From NCBI RefSeq assembly GCF_002870965.1, contig NZ_PHSO01000007.1:124001-188000 (forward strand): a stretch of DNA of 64,000 nt, in the 5' to 3' direction. The notes under the pieces are model-generated. The model had not been told where the DNA came from. It did no database searches and was given only the letters and a program-made list of their open reading frames with translations. A program made the translations under genes and the position numbers. This DNA is from Tsuneonella flava (GTDB lineage Bacteria > Pseudomonadota > Alphaproteobacteria > Sphingomonadales > Sphingomonadaceae). Of the stretch, positions 29,129 through 39,895 are shown in pieces (position 1 is the first letter of the stretch; every line of letters begins with the position of its first letter).

Positions 29129-29512
29129 GTGTGCCTCAGGATTCAACCCCGGGACAAAGCAACGATGGTTACCAACGAAGACCGTTATTCGTCCGCCGCG
29201 CAGGAAGATCGCTGCGCGCCGCGCACTCGGATCACCATTCCCGCGCAACTGCGGATCTCAGGCGGTCGACCGTTTCAGACCGTAGTCCACGATCTGTCGC
29301 TGGGCGGTTTTTCCGCCGCTGCGATCAACCGCCTGCATCCCGGCCAGCGCTGCTGGCTGACGCTGCCAGGCCTCGAAGCGCTCCAGTCACAAGTCGTCTG
29401 GTGGGACAACTCGATTGTCGGATGCGCGTTCGACGACCTGCTCAGCCCCATCGTCCACGATAACATCCTCGCCAGCCATTCGGGCGGAGGCGTGTTTCGT
29501 ACGACCGCCTGA
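29129..29512 (+). CDS. PilZ domain protein (second, stand-alone)
   Basis: A 127-residue single-domain protein with both c-di-GMP-binding signatures: RCAPR (RxxxR) and DLSLGG (DxSxxG). GTG 29129 has a GAGGAG ribosome site 9 bases upstream and is preferred; ATG 29165 lacks one and would give 115 residues. It converges with the serine-hydrolase gene 6 bp downstream. Like the PilZ gene at 15.1 kb it has no cyclase or motility neighbour. Binding to c-di-GMP is predicted; the effector target is unknown. Confidence 0.86.
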   Translation: MCLRIQPRDKATMVTNEDRYSSAAQEDRCAPRTRITIPAQLRISGGRPFQTVVHDLSLGGFSAAAINRLHPGQRCWLTLPGLEALQSQVVWWDNSIVGCAFDDLLSPIVHDNILASHSGGGVFRTTA

Positions 29513-29518
29513 CCGCTC

Positions 29519-30697
29519 TTACTGAGCGGCGGCTTTCCGCACAGCGTCGATCATTTTGAGGCGCGGTGTCCCGTATGTGTCGCTGCTGGCGACCGGCCAG
29601 TCAGACACGATTGCGACAACCAGATTCTGTTCCGGCACGATCGTAATCGACTGCCCGAAAATGCCCCGCGCGCCGAACACGTTATCGGGATAAGTCCACC
29701 ACTGGTATCCGTAGCCGAAGCCCTTCCCCAGAGCGACTTGCGCGCTGCCCGCCTTGGCGAACCACCCCTCTGGCTCGCTTGGCTGGCCGCCTTCCATGAC
29801 CCACTGCCCCATCCGCGCATAGTCCGACAGGTGCAAGGAAAGGCAGCACCCGCCGATATTGCTGCCGGTAAGGTCCGTCATCCAGAACAGACCGCCTGCG
29901 AAGCCCGCCGGATCGACGATCTTCTTCTTGGCATAGGCTGCCAGAGACTGCCCCGTGGCAGCGGTGACGATATCGCCCAGCAGGTTGGTTTCCAGTGTCT
30001 TGTACACCCACTTACTGCCTGCAGGTGCTTCGCGTGTCAGCTTGCGCGCATAGGTTACGGCCTGCGATTCGCCGTCCACCGGCGCCACAGTGAGCATTTG
30101 CGCCACGTCGCTTTTCGGATCGGCGTAGTCTTCGTTCCACTTTACGCCCGACGTCATCGTGGCAATCTGTTCCACCGTTACGCCATCGTAAGCCGTGCCT
30201 TTCAGCGCGGGGAGATACTTCGTCACCGGATCGGACAGGCTGCCGATAAAGCCATCCTTCAGCGCCGCGCCGAGCAGGCTGGAGGTGAAGCTCTTGGCGA
30301 CGGAGAAGCTGGTCCATCGCCCATCCGGGCCGAAGCCAAGGCCGTATTTCTCATAGCGGACTTTGCCATCCTGCAGCACCATAATCCCGGCGGCATTCTG
30401 GCTGGCGAGATAGGCATCCAGCTTCGCCACCGTCGCCGCATCGAACGGCTTGCCCGCAGGCAATACGCGGACTTTTGGCGCAGGGGTGGTGTCGAACCCG
30501 GCGAAGTAATCTTCCATATGGGCGAAGCGATAGTCGCGCGTCGCCTGATCCCAGAACAGCACCTGTTGTTCGCGCACCGGGATCGCCTGAGTAGGTGTTG
30601 TCGCGAAGACATCGGGTTTCGCCGCGTCAGTCGTCGTTTCCGTTGTCGCACATGCCGCCAGCGACAACGCCGCCAGCGAAACCATTATCTTACGCAT
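29519..30697 (-). CDS. Beta-lactamase-family (class C-like) serine hydrolase lipoprotein
   Basis: A 392-residue lipoprotein with signal MRKIMVSLAALSLAAC (lipobox LAAC, Cys16). The serine-hydrolase domain shows S132-VAK and a Tyr in WVYKTLETN near residue 232, matching the NylB/EstB-like branch of class C beta-lactamase folds. It lacks a clear YxN lactamase box, so esterase or amidase activity is more likely than lactamase. It is the third gene in a photolyase - cyclopropane synthase - hydrolase run: its ATG shares a base with the upstream stop. Confidence 0.86.
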   Translation of the reverse strand: MRKIMVSLAALSLAACATTETTTDAAKPDVFATTPTQAIPVREQQVLFWDQATRDYRFAHMEDYFAGFDTTPAPKVRVLPAGKPFDAATVAKLDAYLASQNAAGIMVLQDGKVRYEKYGLGFGPDGRWTSFSVAKSFTSSLLGAALKDGFIGSLSDPVTKYLPALKGTAYDGVTVEQIATMTSGVKWNEDYADPKSDVAQMLTVAPVDGESQAVTYARKLTREAPAGSKWVYKTLETNLLGDIVTAATGQSLAAYAKKKIVDPAGFAGGLFWMTDLTGSNIGGCCLSLHLSDYARMGQWVMEGGQPSEPEGWFAKAGSAQVALGKGFGYGYQWWTYPDNVFGARGIFGQSITIVPEQNLVVAIVSDWPVASSDTYGTPRLKMIDAVRKAAAQ

Positions 30698-31956
30698 CAC
30701 CTCTCCTTCACCAATGTGACCTGATGTACATCGATTCCGCCCCCGCGGAACCCGCCTTCGCAATATTGCAGGTAATACCGCCACAGGCGGACGAACCGGT
30801 CGTCGAACCCGGCGGGCAGTTTGCCTGCCTCTGCGACCCGGTCGAACCGTTCGCGCCACAGGCGCAGCGTTGCGGCATAGTCTTGTCCGAAGTCGGTCTG
30901 ATCGACCCAGCGCAGCCCACGCTCCGCCGCCAGCGCGCGGAAATCGCTGGTGCGGATCAGCAAGCCGCCGGGGAAGATGTAGGCCTGAATGAAGTCGGCG
31001 CTGCGAGCATAGGCATCGAACAGGCTGTCTTTCATCGAGATATACTGGATCGCCGCACGTCCGCCGGGTTTCAGGTTGCTGGCGATGCAATCCATGAACG
31101 TGGGCCAGTATTCGCGGCCCAGTGCCTCGACCATTTCGACGCTGGCGATGGCGTCGTATTGCCCGCGCGCATCGCGATAGTCCTGCTTGCGGAATTCGAC
31201 CGATCCCCGCGCTGGCGGCGGGGCGGTACGGCACCAGCCAAGCTGTTCGTCCGACAGGCTGATACCAGTGACGTTCGCGCCATATTCAGCCGCCATATAC
31301 TGCGACAGCGATCCCCACCCGCACCCGACTTCGAGCACATCGGCCCCTGCCCGCAGGTCGAGCCGCTGCGCCACCGCGGCGATCTTGGCCCGCTGCGCCT
31401 GATCGAGCGTCATGCTCTCGTTCGCAAACAAGGCACTGGAATAGCTCATCGTTTCGCCCAGCCACTGGGCATAGAAGTCGTTACCCAGATCGTAGTGCGC
31501 GTGGATATTGCGCGCCGATCCGGCGGGGGTGTTGCGGTTCAGCCAGTGCGCGAAGCGGGCGGCGAGCCGGAACGGGCCGCGCGACCGGCCCGTGTCCCCC
31601 AGCGAATCGCCATTGGCCATGAACAGCGCGAACAGCGGCACAGGATCGGGGCTGTCCCATTCGCCCGCTTCCCACGCCTGAAACAAGCCGATCGACCCGT
31701 TGGTCGCCAGGCGCAGCAGAGCGCGCCAGTCTTTCAGGTGGACTTCGGCGGTAAAACCCGGTGCCCGTCCGCCCAGCGTGCGCCGGGTGCCATCGGGCAA
31801 AGTCCCGTGGATTGCACCGCGTTCCAGCCCCGCATCGATCCGGTCGAGCACTTTGTTGAATCCCGGCGCCAGCATGCGCGCAAACAAGCCGGGGCTCCGT
31901 TCGAACCGCGCGCCTGCATCCAGCAGGTCTTTTCCTCTCAGCCCCTCTGCCCTCAT
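30697..31956 (-). CDS. Cyclopropane-fatty-acyl-phospholipid synthase family methyltransferase
   Basis: A SAM-dependent methyltransferase of about 419 residues in the CFA synthase family, which converts unsaturated acyl chains of membrane phospholipids into cyclopropane or related forms. Visible are HYDLGNDFY, the SAM loop VLEVGCGWGSLS and SVEMVEALGREYWP. The start is uncertain: ATG 31956 or TTG 31992, the latter overlapping the photolyase stop as TTGA. It overlaps the downstream hydrolase by one base. A photolyase neighbour suggests a light-stress or membrane-damage regulon, but no regulator is encoded here. Confidence 0.88.
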   Translation of the reverse strand: MRAEGLRGKDLLDAGARFERSPGLFARMLAPGFNKVLDRIDAGLERGAIHGTLPDGTRRTLGGRAPGFTAEVHLKDWRALLRLATNGSIGLFQAWEAGEWDSPDPVPLFALFMANGDSLGDTGRSRGPFRLAARFAHWLNRNTPAGSARNIHAHYDLGNDFYAQWLGETMSYSSALFANESMTLDQAQRAKIAAVAQRLDLRAGADVLEVGCGWGSLSQYMAAEYGANVTGISLSDEQLGWCRTAPPPARGSVEFRKQDYRDARGQYDAIASVEMVEALGREYWPTFMDCIASNLKPGGRAAIQYISMKDSLFDAYARSADFIQAYIFPGGLLIRTSDFRALAAERGLRWVDQTDFGQDYAATLRLWRERFDRVAEAGKLPAGFDDRFVRLWRYYLQYCEGGFRGGGIDVHQVTLVKER

Positions 31957-31988
31957 GCCCCTGCTATGGACCCGGCACGGGTGGCAAT

Positions 31989-33374
31989 TCAACCCTCCTC
32001 CTTCGCCGCGCGCCAGGCGGAGAGCGCGCGTTCCCGCGCTTCCCTGTGGTCAATGATCTTCACCGGATAATCGCCCCGGCAATCGTCTGGCGGGTCGTGG
32101 ATCTGGTCGTCAGGCAGGTCGGCCAGTTCGGGCACGTATTCACGGATATATCCGGCCGCATCGAACTTCTCGCTCTGGCTCAGCGGCGCCATGATCCGCA
32201 CGAACATGTTGGAATCGACGCCTGTTCCGGCCACCCATTGCCAGTTCACCGGGTTGTTGGCGAAGTCGGCATCGACCAGGCAATCCCAGAACCAGCGTTC
32301 GCCGTGCCGCCAGTCGATCAGCAGGTGTTTCGTCAGAAAGCTGGCCGCGATCATCCGTACCCGGTTGTGCATCCATCCTGTCTGCCACAACTGGCGCATT
32401 CCCGCATCGACGATGGGGTAGCCGGTCCTCCCCCGCTGCCAGGCCTGCAACTCCTCCGCGATCAGGTGGCCACGATGGGGGTTGCGCCACAGACCGGCAT
32501 AGCCATCGCGATAGCTTTCGCTGGCATAGCCGGGGAACTGGCAGATCACGTTCTGAGCATAATCGCGCCAGATCAGCTCTCTGGCATACGTCGCCCACCC
32601 TTCCCCACGCCGCCCGTCGAGCCGGTGCCAGACCCGTGCAGGCGATATCTCGCCCCAGTGGAGATGCGGCGACAGGCGGCTCGATCCGTCCTGCGATGGC
32701 AGGTTGCGTGCTTCGGCATAGCGGGCAACATCGCCAGACCATTCTTCCAGCCGCTCGTGCGCCGCTGCTTCACCCACTTGCCAGAAAGCCGCGATCTCAC
32801 CCGCCCAGTCGGGACGGGTCGGCAACAGCTCCCACTCGCCCAGATCGTCGCTGTCGGGCCAGCGATCGGGCGAATGGAGCACGCCGGGTTCAGGCAGGCA
32901 TTCACGCGGCGGCATCTGGTCGAGCACCGCCTTCGCAAACGGAGTGTAGATCTTGTACGGATCGCCGCCATTGGTGGTCACTGCGCCGGGCGGCATCAGG
33001 TAATTGCCATCGTACAGCCGCAAGTCGATCCGTTGCGCCAGCTTGCCTTGCGCCTTGCGCCACCAGGGTTCGTAATGGCGCAGGGCGTGGACCGCCTCTG
33101 CCCCGGTTTCCTCCACCAGTTTCGCCAGTTCGCGGACAGCATCCCCGCGCCGCAGAACGATGCGCGAATGGCGCCGCGCCAGCGAGCGACTGAGGCTTTC
33201 CAGGCTGTGATGCAGCCACCACCGCGACGCCCCGCCGATGGCATGATCGCCCGCTGCATCGTCGTCCAGCACATAGACCGGGATGACCGGCCCGGCTTGC
33301 GCGGCAGTATGAAATGCAGGATGATCGGCAAGGCGCAAATCCCTGCGTAGCCATACTATCTGCGGAGCGGTCAT
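31989..33374 (-). CDS. phr: Deoxyribodipyrimidine photo-lyase (class I type)
   Basis: A 461-residue FAD protein that repairs UV-induced cyclobutane pyrimidine dimers with blue light. It shows the N-terminal antenna-domain motif IVWLRRDLRLADHPAF, the FAD/DNA-binding GSSRLSPHLHWGEISP near residue 230, and the C-terminal core GYPIVDAGMRQLWQTGWMHN, DWRHGERWFWDCLVDADFA and GTGVDSNMF. Conserved Trp residues consistent with the photoreduction chain are present. The start MTAPQIVWLRR (ATG 33374) fits the family. It is divergent from the PAP2 gene and followed directly by the cyclopropane-synthase-like gene. Confidence 0.95.
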   Translation of the reverse strand: MTAPQIVWLRRDLRLADHPAFHTAAQAGPVIPVYVLDDDAAGDHAIGGASRWWLHHSLESLSRSLARRHSRIVLRRGDAVRELAKLVEETGAEAVHALRHYEPWWRKAQGKLAQRIDLRLYDGNYLMPPGAVTTNGGDPYKIYTPFAKAVLDQMPPRECLPEPGVLHSPDRWPDSDDLGEWELLPTRPDWAGEIAAFWQVGEAAAHERLEEWSGDVARYAEARNLPSQDGSSRLSPHLHWGEISPARVWHRLDGRRGEGWATYARELIWRDYAQNVICQFPGYASESYRDGYAGLWRNPHRGHLIAEELQAWQRGRTGYPIVDAGMRQLWQTGWMHNRVRMIAASFLTKHLLIDWRHGERWFWDCLVDADFANNPVNWQWVAGTGVDSNMFVRIMAPLSQSEKFDAAGYIREYVPELADLPDDQIHDPPDDCRGDYPVKIIDHREARERALSAWRAAKEEG

Positions 33375-33415
33375 GTGTTTCGGAACGAGGGGCAACACCG
33401 GCGGTTCCTGTCTTC

Positions 33416-34168
33416 ATGAACCCAACAGACAAGACCGGCGCACACTTGCCGACCGACACCATTGTTTTGCCCGAACGGGGCTGGCGGATCGATCGGACCA
33501 AAGCGTTGATTGTCGCAGCATTGTGCTGGATCGGATTTGCGCTGATGGTCTGGCTGGTGACGACCGACCGCACCGGCACACTGGACCGGATGGGCCTGTT
33601 GTTCTGGCGCGAAGGCGACAAGCTGGGGCCGCGCGGCCCTGCGGTCCTGCTCGAAATGGTGCGCGATCTGACGGCGCTGGGCGGCGTATTGCTCCGCAAC
33701 CTGTTCGCCATCGGCGCAATCGTCGCGCTGTTGTTCATCAAGCTGCGGCGTGAAGCAGTATTGCTTGGCCTGACGGTTATGAGTGGCTGGATCGTCAGTT
33801 TCGGGATCAAGCTGCTGGTCGGCCGCCCGCGCCCCGAAATCGTGCCGCACCTGATGGAAGCAGGCGGCGCCAGTTTCCCCAGCGGGCATAGCTTCAATGC
33901 CGCGGTGGTGTTCATCGCCACGGCGCTTGCCTTCGCCAGCCTGAGCGCACGGCATTCGGTGCGCTACACGCTGATCGGCGCGGCGATGGCGGCAAGCCTG
34001 CTGGTCGCGTGGAGCCGGGTATGGCTGGGGGTGCATTTCCCCAGCGATGTGATCGCCGGCTGGCTGGGCGGCGCAGGCTGGGCATTTCTGGCCGCAGCCG
34101 CGCTGCGCCCGACAGCCGACAGAGCCGCTGACAGCCACATGGCGGAGCGATTCGACCCCGGCGACTGA
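33416..34168 (+). CDS. PAP2 family phosphatase, membrane-bound
   Basis: A 250-residue integral membrane phosphatase with all three PAP2 signature motifs: K132LLVGRPRPE (KxxxxxxRP), SFPSGHSFNA (PSGH) near residue 155, and SRVWLGVHFPSD (SRxxxxxHxxxD) near 200. Such proteins dephosphorylate undecaprenyl pyrophosphate, phosphatidic acid or related lipids at the membrane. The start MNPTDKTGAHLPT (ATG 33416) is chosen; upstream sequence belongs to the divergent promoter area. The substrate is not inferable. Confidence 0.92.
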   Translation: MNPTDKTGAHLPTDTIVLPERGWRIDRTKALIVAALCWIGFALMVWLVTTDRTGTLDRMGLLFWREGDKLGPRGPAVLLEMVRDLTALGGVLLRNLFAIGAIVALLFIKLRREAVLLGLTVMSGWIVSFGIKLLVGRPRPEIVPHLMEAGGASFPSGHSFNAAVVFIATALAFASLSARHSVRYTLIGAAMAASLLVAWSRVWLGVHFPSDVIAGWLGGAGWAFLAAAALRPTADRAADSHMAERFDPGD

Positions 34169-34265
34169 GCAGGAGACATGGACCACATGTTACACTGTCC
34201 AGAGAGCAAAAACGCCCACTGGATTTCAATGACTTACGCAGAATGCCGAAATCGCCAGAGCCATA

Positions 34266-34331
34266 GGTCATGGCACCCGTGATGCCATGACCTGCCGGCT
34301 GTAGGACAGCCCCGCGAGGAAACCCCGCGAT
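34266..34331. terminator. Cluster of three stem-loops between PAP2 and korB 3' ends
   Basis: The first is a perfect 10-bp stem GGTCATGGCA/TGCCATGACC with a 7-base loop (34266-34292). The second is GGCTGT/ACAGCC. The third is a GC-rich CGCGAGG-AAA-CCCCGCG hairpin whose minus-strand RNA form pairs fully with a G.U. They fill the convergent junction between two genes. No T-run follows, so intrinsic termination is only likely, not shown; RNA protection or bidirectional termination is possible. Confidence 0.6.
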
Positions 34332-34337
34332 GCCCCG

Positions 34338-35368
34338 TCAGATCGGGTCTTGCGCGGTTCCGCTAACGGTCCAGGTCTGCCCCTTGGCGAGCAGTTTGGC
34401 GAGGTTGTTTTCCTTGCCTTCCACGGCCCGGTCGTGTTCCGCCGCGACCCCCGCTTCAAACGTCGGTGCGGGATCGTCGTACAGAACGCCCAGTGCCATC
34501 GGGAACGGACCGAACGGCAATTCCACCAGCATATGCGCGACCGAACGATTGGTGACATCGTGGACCAGAACGCCCGCGCTCTGCCAGTCGTCGCCTTCGA
34601 CATCGACCACTTTCAGCGCCAGCGCATCGCGGTCGAGCGCGATACCCTTGGTGCCCTTGGCGAACAGCATCGGTTCGCCATCGGCCAGCCACAGCTGGCG
34701 ATCTTCGGCCCCCTTGGGCGCGGCGAAGTCGTTGAACACGTCCTTGTTATAGACGATGCAGTTCTGGAAGATTTCGACGAAGGCTGCGCCCTGATGGGCA
34801 TGGGCTGCCTTCAGCACATCGGGCAGGTTCTTCGACACGTCGAACCCACGTCCCACGAAGCGCGCCCCGGCACCCAGCGCGAACGCCGCAGGCTTGGCCG
34901 GGTGATCGAAGCTGCCGTACGGGGTCGACGGGCTGCGCGTGCCTTCGCGGCTGGTGGGGCTGAACTGCCCCTTGGTCAGACCGTAAATCTCGTTGTTGAA
35001 CAGCATGATCTGCATGTTCACGTTACGGCGCAGCACGTGCATCAGATGATTGCCGCCGATGGAAAGGCCATCGCCGTCACCGGTGACGAGCCACACGTCG
35101 AGTTCGGGATTGGCCAGCTTGGCCCCGGTCGCGAACGCAGGTGCGCGGCCGTGGATCGTGTGGAACCCGTATGTTTCCATGTAATAGGGGAAGCGGCTGG
35201 AACAGCCGATGCCCGATATGAACACGGTTTTCGACGGGTCCGCACCGATCTGGGGCAGAGTGCGCTGCACCGCTTTCAGGATCGCATAGTCACCGCAACC
35301 GGGGCACCAGCGTACCTCCTGATCGGTTTCCCAGTCTTTCAGCGTGGTCTGCACAGGAGTCATGTCGT

Positions 35369-35372
<4 letters not shown>
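34338..35372 (-). CDS. korB: 2-oxoacid:ferredoxin oxidoreductase beta subunit
   Basis: A 344-residue TPP- and 4Fe-4S-binding subunit of KorAB. An N-terminal CPGCG pair (RWCPGCGDYAILKAV) and further Cys (GCSSRFPYY) fit the cluster ligands. GDGDGLSIGGNH and NNEIYGLTKGQFSPTSR are TPP-binding motifs. The complex decarboxylates 2-oxoglutarate (or another 2-oxoacid) to acyl-CoA and passes electrons to ferredoxin. It overlaps korA by 4 bp. No ferredoxin gene lies nearby. Substrate choice between 2-oxoglutarate and other oxoacids cannot be told. Confidence 0.93.
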
Positions 35373-37252
<1,880 letters not shown>

Positions 37253-37425
37253 ATGCATTCCTTACTCGCGCGCCATAGGGGCGCCCTGTCCTGAGCGGGG
37301 CACTAGGCCCCACCCCTCTCTGCCTCAACCAAGTTTTTCTCCTCGCGAAACAAAAAGTCGAGTGGAAAAGCTACACAGCCGTGCATAATCATCCCGAATC
37401 GAAACTGATAATGACGGAGAGAGCG

Positions 37426-38373
37426 ATGGCGGACCTGTATGTGAAAGACGATGTGCGTGCCCTGCTGGCGATGCTCGAACAGATCGGCGGCCCTGAAATC
37501 GACGAGGTTCCCGTTGCCGATGCCCGCGCGCAATATGCGGCGATGGGGGCACTGGCAGAGGCAGATCCGCGCCCGCTGGCAGTGAAGCGCGACCTCACCT
37601 GCCCCGGCCCGGCAAGCGACATCCCGCTGCGCCTTTACGACCCGCGCGACAGCCGCGAGGCGGGGCCGATTGTAATGTTCTTCCACGGCGGCGGATTCGT
37701 GATCGGCGATCTCGACACGCACGATGCGTTCTGCACCGAAATCGCCCACCAGCTCGATCTGCCGGTTGTGGCCGTCCACTATCGCCTCGCCCCCGAAGCG
37801 ACCTTCCCGGCGGCAGCGGACGATTGCGAAGCGGCAACGCGGTGGGTCGCGGGCAATCCCGCCGAACTGGGCCGCAAAGCGACCGGCCTCGTCACCACCG
37901 GCGATAGCGCAGGCGGCAATCTCACTATCGTCGTGACGCAGGCACTGGCCGCAAAGGCCGCGGCGGTGCCGGTGATCGTGCAGGCGCCGATCTATCCCGT
38001 CGCCAGCGCGATCGAGGAAACCGACAGCTATCGCGATTTCGGTGAAGGCTTCCTGCTGACTGCGCGCGCGATGAACTACTTCACCAGCAGCTATGCCCCC
38101 GATGAAAGCAGTACGCGGATGTATCCCGCTCTCAGCGATCAACTGAGCAAGAGCCCGCCGACCGTAATCATGACCGCCGGGCTGGACCCTTTGCGCGATT
38201 CGGGGCGCAACTACGCGAAAAAACTGATCTCGCACGGGATCGATGTGACCTATATGGAGATTCCCGGAATCGTTCACGGTTTCGTGAACCTGCGAAAGGC
38301 ATTACCCAGCGCTCAGGCTGCATCCGAGGCATTCCTTGCCGAAGTAAAACAGATGCTTGCGCGCTATAGTTGA
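37426..38373 (+). CDS. Alpha/beta hydrolase, hormone-sensitive-lipase type
   Basis: A 315-residue esterase of the bacterial HSL (family IV) group. The oxyanion motif HGGGFVIGD lies near residue 85, the nucleophile in TTGDSAGGN near 160, the acid in GLDPLRDSG near 255 and the base in GIVHGFVN near 285. It would hydrolyse short-chain acyl esters in the cytosol. ATG 37426 has a GGAGAG site 5 bases upstream; ATG 37411 is a weaker alternative. It ends 10 bp before rppH. Confidence 0.9.
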   Translation: MADLYVKDDVRALLAMLEQIGGPEIDEVPVADARAQYAAMGALAEADPRPLAVKRDLTCPGPASDIPLRLYDPRDSREAGPIVMFFHGGGFVIGDLDTHDAFCTEIAHQLDLPVVAVHYRLAPEATFPAAADDCEAATRWVAGNPAELGRKATGLVTTGDSAGGNLTIVVTQALAAKAAAVPVIVQAPIYPVASAIEETDSYRDFGEGFLLTARAMNYFTSSYAPDESSTRMYPALSDQLSKSPPTVIMTAGLDPLRDSGRNYAKKLISHGIDVTYMEIPGIVHGFVNLRKALPSAQAASEAFLAEVKQMLARYS

Positions 38374-38383
38374 GGACTTACGA

Positions 38384-38857
38384 GTGACAGAACTCGGTTA
38401 CCGCCCCTGCGTGGGCGTGATGCTGGTGAATGCCGACGGCAAAGTGTTCGTCGGCATGCGTATCGACAACAAGGATAGCGGGCATTGGCAAATGCCTCAG
38501 GGCGGAATCGACAAGGGCGAAGACGGCGAAACCGCCGCCCTGCGCGAACTGGCCGAGGAAACCGGCGTAACTGCCGATAATATCACGTTGCTTAAGGCGA
38601 TCAGCGAGCCGGTGCGCTACGACTTGCCCGATGAACTGATCGGCAAGCTGTGGGGCGGCAAGTATCGCGGGCAGGAACAGATCTGGTATCTCGCCCGCTT
38701 CCACGGGGACGATGCCGCAATCGACCTCAACGCGCACGACCCGGCGGAATTCTGCGAATACCGCTGGATCGATCCCGACGAACTGCCCGATCTGATCGTT
38801 CCGTTTAAGAAGCGCGTCTATCGCACTGTTCTGGAAGAATTCCGTGAACTGATCTGA
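38384..38857 (+). CDS. rppH: RNA pyrophosphohydrolase
   Basis: A 157-residue Nudix hydrolase that removes pyrophosphate from the 5' end of RNA and starts mRNA decay. The N-terminus GYRPCVGVMLVNADGKVFVG and the Nudix box GGIDKGEDGETAALRELAEETGV near residue 37 follow the RppH pattern, as do WYLARF and the C-terminal FKKRVYRTVLEEFREL. The start is GTG 38384 with a GAGGA site. It lies downstream of the esterase gene and ends at a repeat-filled convergent junction. Confidence 0.94.
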   Translation: MTELGYRPCVGVMLVNADGKVFVGMRIDNKDSGHWQMPQGGIDKGEDGETAALRELAEETGVTADNITLLKAISEPVRYDLPDELIGKLWGGKYRGQEQIWYLARFHGDDAAIDLNAHDPAEFCEYRWIDPDELPDLIVPFKKRVYRTVLEEFRELI

Positions 38858-38900
38858 GCGATGGGCGGCGGTGGCATCGCCATTTCCCGCCCATGCCTGT

Positions 38901-38929
38901 CGTCACCCCGGATCAGGTCCGGGGCGACG
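38901..38929 (-). repeat. Family B repeat, half unit (reverse)
   Basis: A 29-bp palindrome, CGTCACCCCGGA-tcagg-TCCGGGGCGACG, matching the left hairpin of family B in reverse orientation. It lies 43 bp after rppH in a 472-bp gap (38858-39329) that holds only repeats. Confidence 0.7.
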
Positions 38930-39002
38930 ATGTAAGGTGGGGCGAATGTATGCGGGGAATACCGAGCCTAACCGGGGAGTATGGCATGTACGCCCACCCG
39001 CC

Positions 39003-39129
39003 CTCGTCATTGCGAACGCAGAGAAGCAATCCACGGGCTGCCGTTTCCGCCCATCGCGCCCGATATAATTGAGTGGCAACACGCGGCCCACGGATTGCCA
39101 CGTCGCCTGCGGCTCCTCGCAATGACGAG
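39003..39129 (-). repeat. Family A palindromic repeat, copy A2 (reverse orientation)
   Basis: A 127-bp unit with outer arms CTCGTCATTGCGA and TCGCAATGACGAG (perfect 13-bp inverted repeat) and inner GAAGCAATCCACGGG and CCCACGGATTGCCACGTC blocks. The orientation is inverted relative to copies A3-A7. It lies in the convergent rppH/TPR junction. Confidence 0.85.
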
Positions 39130-39174
39130 CGGAGGCGGTGGGGTTAAAGCTAACAGCTTGATTGCCTCCCACCC

Positions 39175-39263
39175 CCGTCACCCCGGCCCCCGAGCCGGGG
39201 TCCAGCTTCACCAGCCCCGTGCACGAAGAACAGGGTAGCCCCGGATCACGTCCGGGGCCACGA
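39175..39263 (-). repeat. Family B repeat, copy B2 (reverse orientation)
   Basis: About 89 bp made of two GC-rich hairpins: CCCCGGCCCCCGAGCCGGGG followed by TCCAGCTTC, then, after about 30 bp, CCCCGGATCACGTCCGGGGCCACG. It is the reverse complement of the B units at 43.1, 47.9 and 48.4 kb. Confidence 0.8.
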
Positions 39264-39329
39264 ATGAAGGGAGAAGACGCATCCGCCTCCGCCAGTTCAG
39301 CGAAAATAGCGCGCGATATTACGCCCGGC

Positions 39330-39836
39330 TCAATTCTGCTGAGTCACGCTCGCATCGGGCATTACCGCTTCTGCGGTCAGCACGCGCGGCTGCGGCCCCT
39401 TAGCAATAGCCGCGGCCAGCAGCTTGGTTTCCGGGCAGTTATCGCCGCACATCGTTTGCAGCTTGGCGAGATTGCGGTTGGCCTTGTCGATCGCGCCCTT
39501 TTCCGCCAGCGCCGCGCCTTCACCCGAAATCGCATCGAGGTTGCGCGGGTCGAGCCGCATGGCATCGCGGTAATACCGGATCGCCTTGCCCTGCAAACCG
39601 TTGCGCCGGGCCGCATCGCCAAGGTCGATATACAGCTGCGGCGCACCGGGATCGATGGCCAGTGCCGCTTCGAATGCATCGACGGCCTGCTCGGTCTGCC
39701 CGGCGGCGAGTGCGGCGTTCCCTTCCTGTTGCAGCGTGGCAGCGCGCGGATCGAGTGTGCGGTCGGCCCCCTGCCCCATGCTCGCGCTGACAGCGAGCAC
39801 CAGTGCAACTGCAACGGCAGGGGCAGCAAAACGCAT
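39330..39836 (-). CDS. Exported tetratricopeptide-repeat protein
   Basis: A 168-residue protein with an N-terminal signal (MRFAAPAVAVALVLAVSASMGQG) and two to three TPR units (GNAALAAGQTEQAVDAFEAALAIDPG, then LGDAARRNGLQGKAIRYYRDAMRLDP). ATG 39836 has a GGAG site at ideal spacing; an earlier in-frame ATG at 39884 would put 16 polar residues before the signal. It is probably a periplasmic scaffold of unknown partner. It lies 60 bp downstream of the rsmB-like gene on the same strand. A CGDNCPE pair might form a disulfide. Confidence 0.82.
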   Translation of the reverse strand: MRFAAPAVAVALVLAVSASMGQGADRTLDPRAATLQQEGNAALAAGQTEQAVDAFEAALAIDPGAPQLYIDLGDAARRNGLQGKAIRYYRDAMRLDPRNLDAISGEGAALAEKGAIDKANRNLAKLQTMCGDNCPETKLLAAAIAKGPQPRVLTAEAVMPDASVTQQN

Positions 39837-39895
39837 TACTTTCTCCATCGGTTCGGACCTGAGCTGTTCGATTGCGTCGGTCATACTGCGTTACG

